Origin: CAYZQH01 sp050300015
GTDB taxonomy: Bacteria > Pseudomonadota > Gammaproteobacteria > Pseudomonadales > Cellvibrionaceae
Length of the DNA: 64,000 nt
Reading direction: 5' to 3'
Assembly (NCBI GenBank): GCA_050300015.1
Contig: JBNKWZ010000024.1
Span: 1-64,000, forward strand
In this document: positions 50,457-60,841 of the stretch, piece by piece
How the letters are laid out: each line of letters starts with the position of its first letter
Position numbering within the stretch: the first letter of the stretch is position 1
Translations under genes and position numbers: made by a program
Notes under the pieces: model-generated
Told to the model about the DNA's origin: nothing
Database searches by the model: none
The model's input: the letters and a program-made list of their open reading frames with translations, nothing else

Positions 50457-53400
50457 TCTTCAATGTTCCAAAATACACGTGATGTAGGACGGTTTGTTTC
50501 TGCGGGAGCCGGAGGCAAGCTGGCTTCCAAGGGGGAGCCTGGATGTGCGCCAATAATGAAGGGGACTGTGCTGCCATCGTCTAAAGTCACCATGCCTGCA
50601 ACGGGCGACGGCGGCAAACCACCACCGGCCAACTCTTCATATCGGTATGCACTGCCGTTGGTGCTGGCGGCATTTTCATAACTGATGTTATAGACCTTGG
50701 TCTCACCCAAACTGGCACAGGATCCGCCTGAGGTTGCTGGCTCGTGCGTACTAAAAGTGACCGTGTTAAACACGGTGATGGAGGAGGTTACTACTTGCTC
50801 TTTATCGGCCAATTCTAAATACCACCCTTTTTTTGCGGCCAGATCTGTAGCGCTTGGGTTTGCATCGGTGTCTATCTCTAGCAAAGAGTCTAGACACAAG
50901 TTGGCAGCGCCGGAGCAGTTCGAGCTTTCACTGGTTAACCAGGTGGCATCTGAGGGCTTATCTTGCAACATGAAAAAGTAGTTATCGACGTTTGTGGTGG
51001 CTAAATAGGTCTCTAAGGGTTTTTCACGATCACCAGATCCCACCGTTAAATAGTAAATATCAGTAGCGGCGTTATACACCACATCTGGAGCGTACATGAA
51101 TTTTCGGTTGGGGTTACAAGAGGTGCCAGAGTCACATCCGAGGGTGGCAATTTTGGTAATGGTCCAAGCGCTGGGCGCACTGGTGCCGATGGTGATGCGA
51201 TAAACGTTGCCGCCGGTGTCGGAGGCGTAGGCATAAATGCCAAGGTCAGAGGCATCTTTGGCGACGATAATATCGCCCACAACACTGCGTTCGGTATTCA
51301 AGGTTTTTAGGCGCGAACCGGTGTCGGCATCAAGTACATAAATTTCACTGCCCTTGGGGTTTGAGCCGCAGCTGTTGTTGGCAAGGCCTGTGTCTACGTC
51401 TTCACAGGTATCGTAACCGCCGCCCATAATTAACATCGGGGAGGTGCCGGAGCCGTAACCCGCCGCATAGAAGTTAGTGGGTGCGGACCAGGTTTGCCCA
51501 ATGTCAGTAAAGCCTGTTGAGCAACCCACATCGCTTACCACGCCAGCGGCGGTGAAGTTGTTGGGGCAGCCTTTTTTCCATTTTAATGTGGGGGAGCCGG
51601 GTGTGCTGATATCAAAGGCGTACAGTGCACGGCCGCCACGTCGCATGGTTGCGTAAAGATAAGCTCTATCGCCTGGATCTTTAAGATCGCCGTCACCATT
51701 TACATCTTCCCAAAATGCGGTCACGCTGCCGTCCATACCGTAGGGTTTGGCGGCTATGTTGGTTCTAATGGTCCCTGGGTAGGCGATATAGGGGGCATCT
51801 AAAGAGCCGTCATTAACGCGAATACGTTTGATGTTGTCGTAGAATTCCGGAGGAATAAACGCCCAATACTCTTCGCCAGCAGCCACTGAGCCATTGGCGG
51901 CCGTTCGATTGCCATTAATTGCGCGAAGGACACCGTCGTTACCACCGTAAAAAACCACGACTTCTGGACTGGCAGGTGTGCCGTAATTGATGGCCACGGG
52001 ACGTGAATGGACAATATCGCCATGGGCAGATGGGCGCATTTCACCAGGGCTGGTGGCGCCAATGCTATTGCCGTTTTCATCATCCACATCCAAACCTCTG
52101 GCCCAAAGAATTAATTCCTCTCGCTCAGTGGCGTCAGTGGCATTGAGCGCGGCTTGTGTAATGGTGGCATTGCCGGTATCAAAGTTGGTTAAACTTGTGG
52201 AGGCGGCACACGTGGCAAAGTCGGTATGGCAAGTGAGGACTCGTCGCGAGGTGTCGTCGCGCAGTACATAGCCTTGTGCGCCTTTTTCTACCATGTTGCC
52301 GTCGGGCGTATTGGAATTGGCTGAATTGGCGACCGATAAACAGTGCTGGTCAAAACCTTTAAAGGCCCAGTAGCTGTCCAAGGTCGAGGGTGTCCAATAG
52401 CTGCTGGCGCACTCACTGATAAAACCGGTGGAGGTATTAATGGCGGACTTGTAGGTGTCTGAAGACGAGCTGGGCTCGTAAGAATCCACCAATTTTAAAT
52501 CACCGGCCACCTGTGCTAAGCGGTATTGTTTTAGGTTGCCTGCCCAACGAGGTAATGACAACTCATCTGGGCGAAACATACCCACATACACTTGGTTTAA
52601 ATAAGTGCCTTGTGTATTCACGCTCACGGGTAAAGAGACAGAGGCGAATACACTGTTCACCGATTGAATTTCTGAAAATATGGATTTTAATGCGTCGGAA
52701 ATTTCAGAGCCGCCTCCCACGCTTGAATCCACACGAAAGTATTTGCCGCCGCTGACATTGGCCATACTTTCCAATAAGGCGCTGTTACCCATGCCGCGAC
52801 TGTGGCCACCGGGCATTGCGGTAGGGTCCACATCCACCGTGTAAAAGGTCACGCCTAAATCCGCTTTCATAAAGCGTGCCCATTCGTCTGCATAGTTAGA
52901 TTGGTGTGAACTGTAAGCCAGTGGAATTTGCGTTGTATCGCCGCCGGCGGCGGCGAGTTCACTGCCAGCGGCATTGTTGCGCGAGTTATTGTCGGTGGTG
53001 ACGTTACCACTTGGCACATTGTTGCCAATATAAATAATATAGGTGCGACCGTCGCAGGCGTGAGGATTAATGGGGGAGGTATAACTGGTGGCAGAGGCAT
53101 TGACGAGAGCATTGTCAGCCAATGCATGTACCGCATCGGTTTGAGCGTTTCCGGAGGTATTGCCCGTGTAGTCCCGCTCAGCGTTGCTGGTTACTTTGGC
53201 GGTGTCCGCGCTGGCGCTGCCGGTTAAATATCGGTAGGACTCTGAAATCGTGCGTGCCAAGGTGCGTGCGGATGCTTTATCGCCATTCACATCAAGGTTG
53301 TTGACTAGCGCTGCATACAGCGGGCGGTTAGTGGCGTTCATTGGCCGCACTGCCGCGCGCACATAACCCACTTGGGGTACGCCAAACATCATAATACCCA

Positions 53401-53629
53401 CGTTAAATTTATCCAACGGCAGGCTGTTGAATGTGTCCACCAATGCGGCTTTCTCGTTACTAAATGCGGTGTTCCAGTTGGCCGTGTTGTCGATGAGCAG
53501 AATGACGTTGGGGGCATCAGCGGCAGCGACAGTGGGAGAGACAAATAGGTCAATATCCTCGGCGTTGGCCGCTGTGGTTAGGGCCGCTAACAGCCCCCCA
53601 AGCAGAGTTTTTGACAATTTATAAGACAT
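50453..53629 (-). CDS. pilY1: type IV pilus tip adhesin PilY1
   Basis: A 1058-residue secreted protein: signal peptide, an N-terminal von Willebrand A-like domain (NVILLIDNTANWN; the MIDAS reads DNTAN rather than DxSxS) and a C-terminal beta-propeller (PF05567). The propeller has FYGGNDGVLRAING, a calcium loop DVNGDGDLKDPGD and repeated GGGYDTCEDVD-like blades. PilY1 caps type IV pili and modulates extension, retraction and surface sensing. The ATG at 53629 has GAGGAG upstream; a longer open frame to 53779 lacks one. It sits between pilX and fimT. Confidence 0.92.
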   Translation of the reverse strand: MSYKLSKTLLGGLLAALTTAANAEDIDLFVSPTVAAADAPNVILLIDNTANWNTAFSNEKAALVDTFNSLPLDKFNVGIMMFGVPQVGYVRAAVRPMNATNRPLYAALVNNLDVNGDKASARTLARTISESYRYLTGSASADTAKVTSNAERDYTGNTSGNAQTDAVHALADNALVNASATSYTSPINPHACDGRTYIIYIGNNVPSGNVTTDNNSRNNAAGSELAAAGGDTTQIPLAYSSHQSNYADEWARFMKADLGVTFYTVDVDPTAMPGGHSRGMGNSALLESMANVSGGKYFRVDSSVGGGSEISDALKSIFSEIQSVNSVFASVSLPVSVNTQGTYLNQVYVGMFRPDELSLPRWAGNLKQYRLAQVAGDLKLVDSYEPSSSSDTYKSAINTSTGFISECASSYWTPSTLDSYWAFKGFDQHCLSVANSANSNTPDGNMVEKGAQGYVLRDDTSRRVLTCHTDFATCAASTSLTNFDTGNATITQAALNATDATEREELILWARGLDVDDENGNSIGATSPGEMRPSAHGDIVHSRPVAINYGTPASPEVVVFYGGNDGVLRAINGNRTAANGSVAAGEEYWAFIPPEFYDNIKRIRVNDGSLDAPYIAYPGTIRTNIAAKPYGMDGSVTAFWEDVNGDGDLKDPGDRAYLYATMRRGGRALYAFDISTPGSPTLKWKKGCPNNFTAAGVVSDVGCSTGFTDIGQTWSAPTNFYAAGYGSGTSPMLIMGGGYDTCEDVDTGLANNSCGSNPKGSEIYVLDADTGSRLKTLNTERSVVGDIIVAKDASDLGIYAYASDTGGNVYRITIGTSAPSAWTITKIATLGCDSGTSCNPNRKFMYAPDVVYNAATDIYYLTVGSGDREKPLETYLATTNVDNYFFMLQDKPSDATWLTSESSNCSGAANLCLDSLLEIDTDANPSATDLAAKKGWYLELADKEQVVTSSITVFNTVTFSTHEPATSGGSCASLGETKVYNISYENAASTNGSAYRYEELAGGGLPPSPVAGMVTLDDGSTVPFIIGAHPGSPLEASLPPAPAETNRPTSRVFWNIEE

Positions 53630-53655
53630 ATCTGGCTCCTCGGTTACACCGACAT

Positions 53656-54144
53656 CTAGGAACAAACGGCATTTTTTTCTGCTTGGGTTAACAACACTCG
53701 TACGCCCGCGCGTACCCTTGCGGAGGCCCCGGTGACCACATCGTTCACAGTGGCGGTGAGCTCCCAAAGCGTGTTCCAACTCCCTTGGCTAGACATGGCC
53801 GCCAAGCTGGCACTGCTTAATGCCGGTGTGCTGGCTTGTGTAGCGCGTAAACAAACTGGTTGTGCAATTGAGACCGTGTAATCTGTGGTACTGTCGTTGT
53901 TAATGTCTATGGTTAGGTCTTGTGCTGCGGGGGCGGCAGTAAAATCCGAGCCGATGATTTGTTCTAATACAGCATTGGCAGAGGCTATGGCCTCTTCGCG
54001 CACTTGCATATTGTTTACCGCAATTGAATTGGACGACGTAAGTGACACCGTCCCCGAGATCATCAGCGTTAACATCGTCAGCATGATTAAAGAGATTGCC
54101 AAAGTGGCGCCGCGTTGAGAAGAAATAGATGCTGGAGTATTCAT
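53656..54144 (-). CDS. pilX: minor pilin PilX
   Basis: A 162-residue protein with QRGATLAISLIMLTMLTLMI near the N-terminus, the PilX form of the pilin-like helix (cleavage after G, no Glu5), and the PilX domain with VREEAIASANAVLEQIIG. In the expected place between pilW and pilY1. PilX helps initiate assembly and promotes aggregation. Spacing to its neighbours is short (15 bp after pilW and 26 bp before pilY1). Confidence 0.88.
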   Translation of the reverse strand: MNTPASISSQRGATLAISLIMLTMLTLMISGTVSLTSSNSIAVNNMQVREEAIASANAVLEQIIGSDFTAAPAAQDLTIDINNDSTTDYTVSIAQPVCLRATQASTPALSSASLAAMSSQGSWNTLWELTATVNDVVTGASARVRAGVRVLLTQAEKNAVCS

Positions 54145-54159
54145 ATCGTATTCACCACT

Positions 54160-55284
54160 TTACGGCGTCTCACGACGGCCAGAAACATTTGCCAAGCGCA
54201 CGGTCGTGTTGTACGCATAGCGCTGATATGCGTTGTTAAATGGCCCAATGGTGGATGTACCAATGGTATACGTTTTGGTGTCGGTGTAGCCCTGAGTGGT
54301 TTTGAGGTTGCGCACCAAAACGCCCAATTTCACGCTTACGGTGTTGACCAGTTGGGCAACGGTGCAAGGTATTAAGGTGGTACAACGTACGAATTCGCCA
54401 TCGGGTATCCCGTCGCCACGATTAGTGGGGGAGTCTTTGTTGCTTTCATCTGCCCAAACAATTGCAGCGCTATGGTCTACGGCGGCGCCAGAGTCACTGA
54501 TGTTATCAATGCCCAGCTCTATTTTAAAACTCTCCACGCCTTCAATCAGTGCTACTGGCGAAAGTTGGGTGGGCACACCGCTGACGACGCCGAGGCTTGA
54601 GCGCATTAACGTGGGGACACCATCGCCGCTGGTGACGGCATAGTTCCGTACATAATAGATATTCGAAATGACTTCCCGTGCTTCGGCCCGGGTTGTGCAA
54701 TCGCGCTGGGTTTCTGTTAGCGCAGTTAAGTCGTCGCTCAATGTGTATTGATAGTTGCCGTCGGCTTCGCACATGGAAGTTTGAAAATGAAGCGCGCCAG
54801 CTGTGCAACTGCCGGCACTGACGGGGTTGCAGGCGGGCGTATTCGCGTGACGGATGACAATCACATCGGTACCGGCCTGGCGGTCTGGTAATAGTGATGA
54901 GCAAGTGGCAGGTACCGTATCGTAGACTTGCACCGGTAGTGCTACAAAGTTAGCTTTGTAGGCGGCATCCCAACTGGCGTAGTCCAAGCAGGGGTCAGGG
55001 ATGGCGGTGGGGTAATCAGAGGGGGCGGCTGACGCAGAGAGGTCATCGAACTCTGGAATATACCCATTCCAAAACCCGCCGTGGGCGATATCTTTGCCGA
55101 GAAAATCGATGGTCAGGCGGCCGTTCTCGATGGCATAGTTGGTTTCAGTGATGTCCGTATTGACGCGTGAAGTGGTCGCATACAATTGCACGATCATGGT
55201 CAACAGCGTAAAACCGATGGCCAGCGATACCAATAGTTCTACCAGAGTAAAACCCTGGTGTTTTGGGTGGTAATAATGCTTCAT
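54160..55284 (-). CDS. pilW: minor pilin PilW
   Basis: A 374-residue prepilin: KHQGFTLVELLVSLAIGFTL with Glu5, then a long C-terminal domain with GGFWNGYIPEFDD, TDVIVIRHANTPAC and SNIYYVRNYAVTSGDG, typical of PilW. It overlaps the end of pilV by four bases, showing tight coupling. It acts in the initiation complex of the type IV pilus together with PilV, PilX, PilE and FimT. Confidence 0.9.
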   Translation of the reverse strand: MKHYYHPKHQGFTLVELLVSLAIGFTLLTMIVQLYATTSRVNTDITETNYAIENGRLTIDFLGKDIAHGGFWNGYIPEFDDLSASAAPSDYPTAIPDPCLDYASWDAAYKANFVALPVQVYDTVPATCSSLLPDRQAGTDVIVIRHANTPACNPVSAGSCTAGALHFQTSMCEADGNYQYTLSDDLTALTETQRDCTTRAEAREVISNIYYVRNYAVTSGDGVPTLMRSSLGVVSGVPTQLSPVALIEGVESFKIELGIDNISDSGAAVDHSAAIVWADESNKDSPTNRGDGIPDGEFVRCTTLIPCTVAQLVNTVSVKLGVLVRNLKTTQGYTDTKTYTIGTSTIGPFNNAYQRYAYNTTVRLANVSGRRETP

Positions 55285-55829
55285 AGGTCAGCTACGCGTA
55301 CCAGAGTCGTAACGGTTCGACGGCAAAGGTCGTTAACGCAATCGGCGTCGGCGTCGTTGTAGGCGTTCAGCCCGCAACTGACGCTGGACGGGGGCGCCGA
55401 AGTGGGCATCATGCCTTGCCAGGCGACAGTGATCATGTAAGTGCCAGGAGAGACGTTTTCGATACAGCCACGCCCACCAATCATGGCGCCCACATTGTTG
55501 CCTGCGATGATCTCAGAGGCTCCTTGAAGCGCTTCGCACCATTCGCTGACATCCCTCAGTCGTAAAGGAGACGCGGATGTTGCGGGCGGACAGGTTGATG
55601 TCCCACCATAGGTGAGGGCAGACGCGTAGTTCGCTGCGTTGTTACGGTTCACCATCATGCGGTTAGCCATATCGTTCATCAACATCACCGCTTGCGTACG
55701 TTGGTAAGACTCTAACTCCGCAAGCTGTAATTTACTTTGCATAGTAGCGGCGCCCAATAGGCCGATGGAAGTCACGAACATGGTGATCAACACTTCGATC
55801 ATGCCGGCGCCTTGCTGGTTCTTCTTCAT
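55281..55829 (-). CDS. pilV: minor pilin PilV
   Basis: A 182-residue prepilin: KKNQQGAGMIEVLITMFVTS, with the GxGMIEVL cleavage motif, and the PilV segment LQLAELESYQRTQAVMLMND. GAGGAT precedes the ATG at 55829; the ATG nine bases further upstream is too close to that site. Overlaps pilW start. Confidence 0.88.
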   Translation of the reverse strand: MKKNQQGAGMIEVLITMFVTSIGLLGAATMQSKLQLAELESYQRTQAVMLMNDMANRMMVNRNNAANYASALTYGGTSTCPPATSASPLRLRDVSEWCEALQGASEIIAGNNVGAMIGGRGCIENVSPGTYMITVAWQGMMPTSAPPSSVSCGLNAYNDADADCVNDLCRRTVTTLVRVADL

Positions 55830-55844
55830 TTGGATCATCCTCGT

Positions 55845-56267
55845 CTACCAATGTGACACTGGTGTCTTTTCGCCAATGCTGTTGAGCGTCAAATTGCCAT
55901 CACTCAGTTGGTTTCCTTTTGCTGTGAACGTTACCGTAAATGTGGGTGCTGAACCCGACCCCAAGGTAATGCTCCAGTCGTAGTTTTGGCTCACATCCGA
56001 GGACAGCGCGAAACCACTAGTCTCCAATTGCGCTTTGGTGGCATAGCTGCGGTTGGCGATGAGAAATTGCTTTTGCCGATTGGCAATTTCCATCATGTCA
56101 TTTTGGGCCGCCGCGCGATTGCCTTTGCGCACACTGCCTTGGTAGCTCGGGTACGCGATGCCTGCCAAAATACTGATAATGACCAGTACAATCATGATTT
56201 CTATTAAGCTGTAACCCTGCTGGCGATTATTGGCAAGTATTGGTTGACCTAACAGATTGGCGCGCAT
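55845..56267 (-). CDS. pilE: minor pilin PilE
   Basis: A 140-residue prepilin: a 17-residue leader, RQQGYSLIEIMIVLVIISIL with Glu5, YPSYQGSVRKGNRAAAQNDM and the C-terminal Com_YlzH/PilE region. First gene of the pilE-pilV-pilW-pilX-pilY1-fimT operon. AGGAAAAGACTAACA precedes the ATG. The intergenic DNA beyond it (56268 on) has no obvious sigma-54 or AlgR-type site that I can identify. Confidence 0.88.
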   Translation of the reverse strand: MRANLLGQPILANNRQQGYSLIEIMIVLVIISILAGIAYPSYQGSVRKGNRAAAQNDMMEIANRQKQFLIANRSYATKAQLETSGFALSSDVSQNYDWSITLGSGSAPTFTVTFTAKGNQLSDGNLTLNSIGEKTPVSHW

Positions 56268-57749
56268 TGTTAGTCTTTTCCTGGCTGGTATTTTGTAATT
56301 ATGAGTATTGTAGAAAGTCCACTGTTGTGCCAGCTGGATGCCGACGTAAGGGCACTATTTCAGAGTCGCCGGCGACACATTAAAAATGTTCAGAACCAAT
56401 AAGAATAAACGGTTTTGTTTGCCTAGGTTTACGGCTTTGAGGTTTTTGGTTGGGTATAACAGGACCGTTCTTATAAGAGATTTGAATATTACCGAAGGAT
56501 CTCTTTAAGCCTAGATTTGATACCTATTTTTAAGGGCAACATTACTTTAACCGTGCGATGACTACTTAAATAAAAAAGCCAGGTATGGGGGGTGATGGTA
56601 TTAGATGGTAGGAGCCAAATCACAGGGTTCAGGGATAACATTCTCGGCTTATCCACCTGATTTATAAACATGAGAGGTTGGCGCGCAATTTAATGTGTTG
56701 ACGCAATAGCACGCAAGGCTCAGCCGGTTTGGTTTGGAGCCCAACAGGTTGGGTCGAGTTGCTCTGAAGGGTTTTCACTGAGCCGCTGGATGCCTGGCTT
56801 AAACAAATTAAATTAGTAGAAGGAAGGTTCACGTCATAAAGGTGCTTAGGGAGACTAAAGGTATCCGTTTGATTGATACGAAAGCTAAGGTCGACCAATG
56901 CGCTAAGAAGATGGCATTTAATATTCTCAGGAAAGCGGTGATAGTTTAAGCGTTGGCGCGCTAGAGATTGTCATCCTCATTGTGGGGGCATGATCTTGGG
57001 GGCGCGAACCCAATAATGTCGTGAAACAGGTTGTCTAGACCTCTTGGGAACCTCAATTCATTCTGATGCTTAGGTACCTTACTTGTTAATGGTTTTAGCT
57101 CTTAACAAGTGATGCAACGTCGGCAAGCGGGTTGAAATCGCGCCCTACAGGGCATGCAGAGTGTTCTGATATTTTCTTATTGATGATCTATTCGTTGTGG
57201 CCGTGAATCAAAGCCGTGGTGTGCGATATTGGGCGCCATGCGGAGTGGTTAGCTGGATTGCTGAAAACGGGCTGGTCAGAACAACGGTATCGCCAAAGTG
57301 CATTGGTGGCTGGATCATTAGCCGAAAAGCGTGCTAAAGACGGGGCTTACAAAGAAGGTGACGGCCAGCTTAACCACTGGCACAATAGAAAGCCTGGCCA
57401 TAATCCTCTGAGATGGGCCGGCTTAGGGGGGCGGTATGCCTTGAGATAGACCAAAGGGTCGCAATCTGGCTCAATAGACTATTTAGCGTCCGAAACAAGC
57501 CCTTACATAGGGCAAATGTTTGTTAAGGAGTTGCCTCAACTGCTCCAGCGGTGTACAAAGGGAGGCAAAATGCATTCAGAAATGCCAAACAACTTAAAAA
57601 CATGTAACAATGCCGTTCGGCGCCTTACCCACAAGCAGCCCAAGGCTACGCCCTGGGGGCTGTTTGCCAGTACGGACCAATAATCATGAATGATGAATGT
57701 CCTAGATTCATTTTCATAAAAATTTCAATCAACAAAGGTAGATAGTAAA
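56268..57749. other. 1.5 kb region with no convincing gene; cold-shock gene leader at its right end
   Basis: Short frames on both strands lack family resemblance, including 57216-57449 on the plus strand. The right end holds a hairpin (57636-57662) and a long untranslated leader typical of cold-shock genes. No family repeats found. Confidence 0.4.
57636..57662. other. hairpin upstream of the cold-shock gene
   Basis: CAGCCC-AAGG-CTACG-CCCTG-GGGGCTG stem-loop about 90 bp before the cold-shock start, followed by TTTGCC. It could be a terminator of upstream transcription or part of the leader RNA. Confidence 0.5.
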
Positions 57750-57956
57750 ATGAGTCAAGGTACGGTCAAGTGGTTCAACGCAGATAAAGGTTTCGGTTTT
57801 ATTACGCCAGACGATGGCGGAAAAGATTTGTTTGTCCACCATTCAGAAATTCAAGCCGGTGGTGGTTATGCCACGTTAAATGACGGTCAAAAAGTCGAGT
57901 TTACTGTAGGGCAAGGCCAAAAAGGGCCCTGCGCAACAAAAGTGACTGCAATATAA
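57750..57956 (+). CDS. CspA-family cold-shock protein
   Basis: A 68-residue protein with the RNA-binding motifs KWFNADKGFGFITPDDGGKD and LFVHHSEIQAGG, plus VEFTVGQGQKGPCATKV. It is a nucleic-acid chaperone of the cold-shock domain family. An AT-rich leader of over 80 bp precedes it with AAAGGTAG upstream of the ATG. Followed by a strong hairpin. Confidence 0.95.
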   Translation: MSQGTVKWFNADKGFGFITPDDGGKDLFVHHSEIQAGGGYATLNDGQKVEFTVGQGQKGPCATKVTAI

Positions 57957-58009
57957 TCCGACCCTTATGGGTTGTTAAGTAGTCAATAGCGTGCGTATTA
58001 TCCGTACGG

Positions 58010-58042
58010 CTTAGGGCTTGGTTGTATCAGCTAAGCCCTAAG
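58010..58042 (+). terminator. probable terminator of the cold-shock gene
   Basis: Perfect 10-bp stem CTTAGGGCTT / AAGCCCTAAG with a 13-base loop, 53 bp past the stop. The T-tract is absent, so it may be a Rho-assisted end or a processing site. Confidence 0.55.
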
Positions 58043-58738
58043 TGCCCATCTAATGCTTGTGCTCGTATTTGTAGCGCAACAGGCTGTCCGGTCAATGGTT
58101 ATTTTTTAAAGTAAAAAACTGGCCTCCGCCTCCTCTGTCAATATGCTGTAGCGCTTTCCTCGGACCCTGTTTGTGGGGTGTTTGTTACCTGCCAGATGCC
58201 CAAGGTGTGATGTTTGCTACTTTGTACAAACTTTCATTATGTGCTTGAACTCTGAGGGTTAGCCTCGAATCATGGTAAACCACACACGGTCAAGACGTTG
58301 TTAGCAGTATCTTCGTTAGTGGTGTTTTCAGCCTTGAGGGGCGTTCAGTGCATAAAAATGTGCGAGATCTCTTAAGGCTTCAGTCTAATGTCCTGCTATA
58401 GAACCCTGCAGTAGGCTCAACGTATCTGAAAGATGTTTGTTCGGCTTAACCATTTAAGCCAATCATTTGGGGGCCTTCGCCTACGAAGCTGACTCGAACC
58501 CGAAACTACCCCGTGTAAATTGCGCTTCTCGGTAACGGCTTTGTGCGTTGCTCTACCTCCTGCGTCCGAGCGGTGCTTCCTGGCTCTCACGAAAAATTTT
58601 CACTTTTCAAGGTGTCCATGTGATACACCCAGATACAATTGGTTACAAAGCCTGTTCAATTGTTACCACTCAGTTTTGTTAAATTCGGTTGAATACCAGT
58701 ATCCCAAGAATACGAAGAACAAACGCCTAGGAGCTGAT
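58043..58738. other. intergenic leader region of the TonB receptor gene
   Basis: About 700 bp without a gene. A 73-codon in-frame extension upstream of the receptor start is stop-free but cysteine-rich and not a signal sequence; I treat it as non-coding. Possible promoter near 58675-58690 (TTTGTTAAATTCGG). No tRNA or riboswitch recognised. Confidence 0.4.
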
Positions 58739-60790
58739 ATGAAAACGATTTTCCCAGTTTTGGCAATGGGACTGCTAGTTCCCACCGTCGCAAACGCTCA
58801 AAACACAGATCAAACAGAGAAACCCATTGAAAGCAATAAAGCCGTTGAAGTCGTGGAAGTTCTGGGCACCCGCAAATCCCTATATACCGAAATTACTGAG
58901 AATACAGCCAAACTGGTTGATATGCCTGGCGCGTTGGGAGATCCGCTTGGCGCCATTTCGGCACTCCCCGGTGTCATAACCCCGGTAAGCGGTGGGGCTC
59001 CGGCGGTGCGCGGGTCTTCGCCAAGCGACAACCGATACTACATCGATGGGCTTCCTGCTGGTTATATTTTCCACGAGTTTAATACTTCGGTATTGGATGA
59101 AAATGTGGTTCAAGACTTTCAGCTCTATCCGGCAGGTTTTGGCGCGCAATATGCGGATGCAACGGGCGCTATCTTTGATGTGCGCTTGCGCGACCCGAAG
59201 CATCAAAATTTTGCTAGTACCATAAACCTATCCTTCTTACGAGCAGGTGTTTTTGTGGAGGGCGAAGTGACTGAAGACTCGGCCATGTATTTCTCCATGC
59301 GCGAGGGGATGTTGCATTACTTATTAGAAGAGGAAGATGAAACCAATGAAGACGGCTTTCGTATGGTGGATCCGCCTGAAGACAGGGATTACCAATTTAA
59401 GTATCAGTGGGATGTTTCCCACAAGGATCGGTTAACCTTGACACTCGCCGGCGCAGAAGATGGCATAGAGGTTGATTTGACGGAGTTGTCGGACTTTGTT
59501 GCGCGCAATCCAGATTTTGAAGGCAGGGCACAAATGGAGAAGGGCTTTGATACTCAAGGGCTGCATTGGGCGCACAACTTTAAGGTAGGGGCAAAGTTGG
59601 ATGTGCGCGTAGCGCATTTTGAGGATGCTGAGAAAGTGACTTGGGGGCAAGGCTATTTTTTGGATACAACGCTCGACAACGACTTACTGCAGGTGCAAGT
59701 CAGTCAGCCCATGGGGAAACACTGGGTCACGGTTGGTGGTGAAGTCAGTCAATACACTTTTGATTATGACGTGCGTATGGTGAATTTCGTGTGTACGGAG
59801 TTTGATCCGGATTGCCAAGAAGGCCGCGGTGATTTGATTGAAGATCAACGTCAAATCGATATGCAAGAAACCACTGTGTATGTTACAGACAGCTGGCAAG
59901 TGACACGAGCGGTGAATTTGGAGCTAGGCCTACAGAATCACAGTAACGACTATACCGATGAGCGGTTTACGCATCCGCGCGCGGCTATAGTGTGGTCGCT
60001 AACACCTAAGCTTGCTTGGACGGCCTCGATTGGCAGCTACAATCGCTTTCCCGATTTGGAAACCATACTACCGTTGGTGGGTAATCCAGCACTCCATTCT
60101 CCAACGGCGGAGCACTATACGCTTGGGCTCAAGGGGGATGTGGGTGACAACTGGAATTGGAGCGTGGAGGGGTACGTGAAAACCTTAGAGCAGTTACCTC
60201 TGGCTTTGGATAGTACCCAACCGGATGGTGACCAGTTGTATAGTAATGATGTAGAAGGTCAAGCGACAGGTGTGGATGTTCTGATCAACCGCAATTTTGC
60301 CAACAACTGGTACGGGTGGATATCACTCAGTTGGTCTGACAGTGAGCGCACCAATACTCGTAACGCTGAGACTCGTCCATACACACTGGATACGCCGCTA
60401 GTGCTGAATATGGTGGGGCATTATCAGTTCAATGACCTTTGGAGCGCAGGCTTCCGCTTTAGCGCCAAGAGTGGGGAGGCGACCACAAAAATCGTTGGGG
60501 TTCAGCCCAATCCCGATTTCTCGGGCCATTATCTACCCGTTTACGCTGAGCCGTTTGCCGATCGATTGCCCACTTACAGCCGATTGGATATTAGGTTCGA
60601 GCGTCAATCTAAGATATTTGGCAAGAAAGGCAGTGTCTATGTTGATGTGATAAATGCGTTAAATCAACGCAATGTGGTTGGAGTCGATTTAGACTATGAA
60701 CAAGTGCAAGACAGTAACGGGCAGCTGAGCTTAGAGCGAAGTCATGATATGGGGTTGTTTCCTTCTATTGGCTTTTCTGTCACTTTTTAG
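58739..60790 (+). CDS. TonB-dependent outer-membrane receptor
   Basis: A 683-residue protein: signal peptide ending NAQ (about 1-18), a plug domain (PGALGDPLGAISALPGV, VRGSSPSDNRYYIDGLPAG) and a 22-strand barrel ending VSF-like FSVTF with a terminal aromatic residue. The TonB-box may be VEVVEVLGTR near residues 36-45. The plug resembles the PF07715 group, but the substrate is unknown. The ATG at 58739 has TAGGAG upstream. It is followed by a terminator hairpin and then MipA/OmpV, DUF3019 and a two-component system on the same strand. Confidence 0.9.
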   Translation: MKTIFPVLAMGLLVPTVANAQNTDQTEKPIESNKAVEVVEVLGTRKSLYTEITENTAKLVDMPGALGDPLGAISALPGVITPVSGGAPAVRGSSPSDNRYYIDGLPAGYIFHEFNTSVLDENVVQDFQLYPAGFGAQYADATGAIFDVRLRDPKHQNFASTINLSFLRAGVFVEGEVTEDSAMYFSMREGMLHYLLEEEDETNEDGFRMVDPPEDRDYQFKYQWDVSHKDRLTLTLAGAEDGIEVDLTELSDFVARNPDFEGRAQMEKGFDTQGLHWAHNFKVGAKLDVRVAHFEDAEKVTWGQGYFLDTTLDNDLLQVQVSQPMGKHWVTVGGEVSQYTFDYDVRMVNFVCTEFDPDCQEGRGDLIEDQRQIDMQETTVYVTDSWQVTRAVNLELGLQNHSNDYTDERFTHPRAAIVWSLTPKLAWTASIGSYNRFPDLETILPLVGNPALHSPTAEHYTLGLKGDVGDNWNWSVEGYVKTLEQLPLALDSTQPDGDQLYSNDVEGQATGVDVLINRNFANNWYGWISLSWSDSERTNTRNAETRPYTLDTPLVLNMVGHYQFNDLWSAGFRFSAKSGEATTKIVGVQPNPDFSGHYLPVYAEPFADRLPTYSRLDIRFERQSKIFGKKGSVYVDVINALNQRNVVGVDLDYEQVQDSNGQLSLERSHDMGLFPSIGFSVTF

Positions 60791-60793
60791 TCT

Positions 60794-60816
60794 ACGGGCA
60801 TCATGCCCGTTATTTT
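60794..60816 (+). terminator. intrinsic terminator between TonB receptor and mipA-like gene
   Basis: ACGGGCA-TCA-TGCCCGT followed by TATTTTT. It sits four bases after the receptor stop. It would end or attenuate the receptor transcript before the downstream genes. Confidence 0.75.
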
Positions 60817-60841
60817 TATGGGGGCGTTTGAGTTTGTAAAG

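Noticed and set aside
57216..57449. 77-codon frame with some sense-like composition
   Set aside because: No motif, start site or neighbour supports it.
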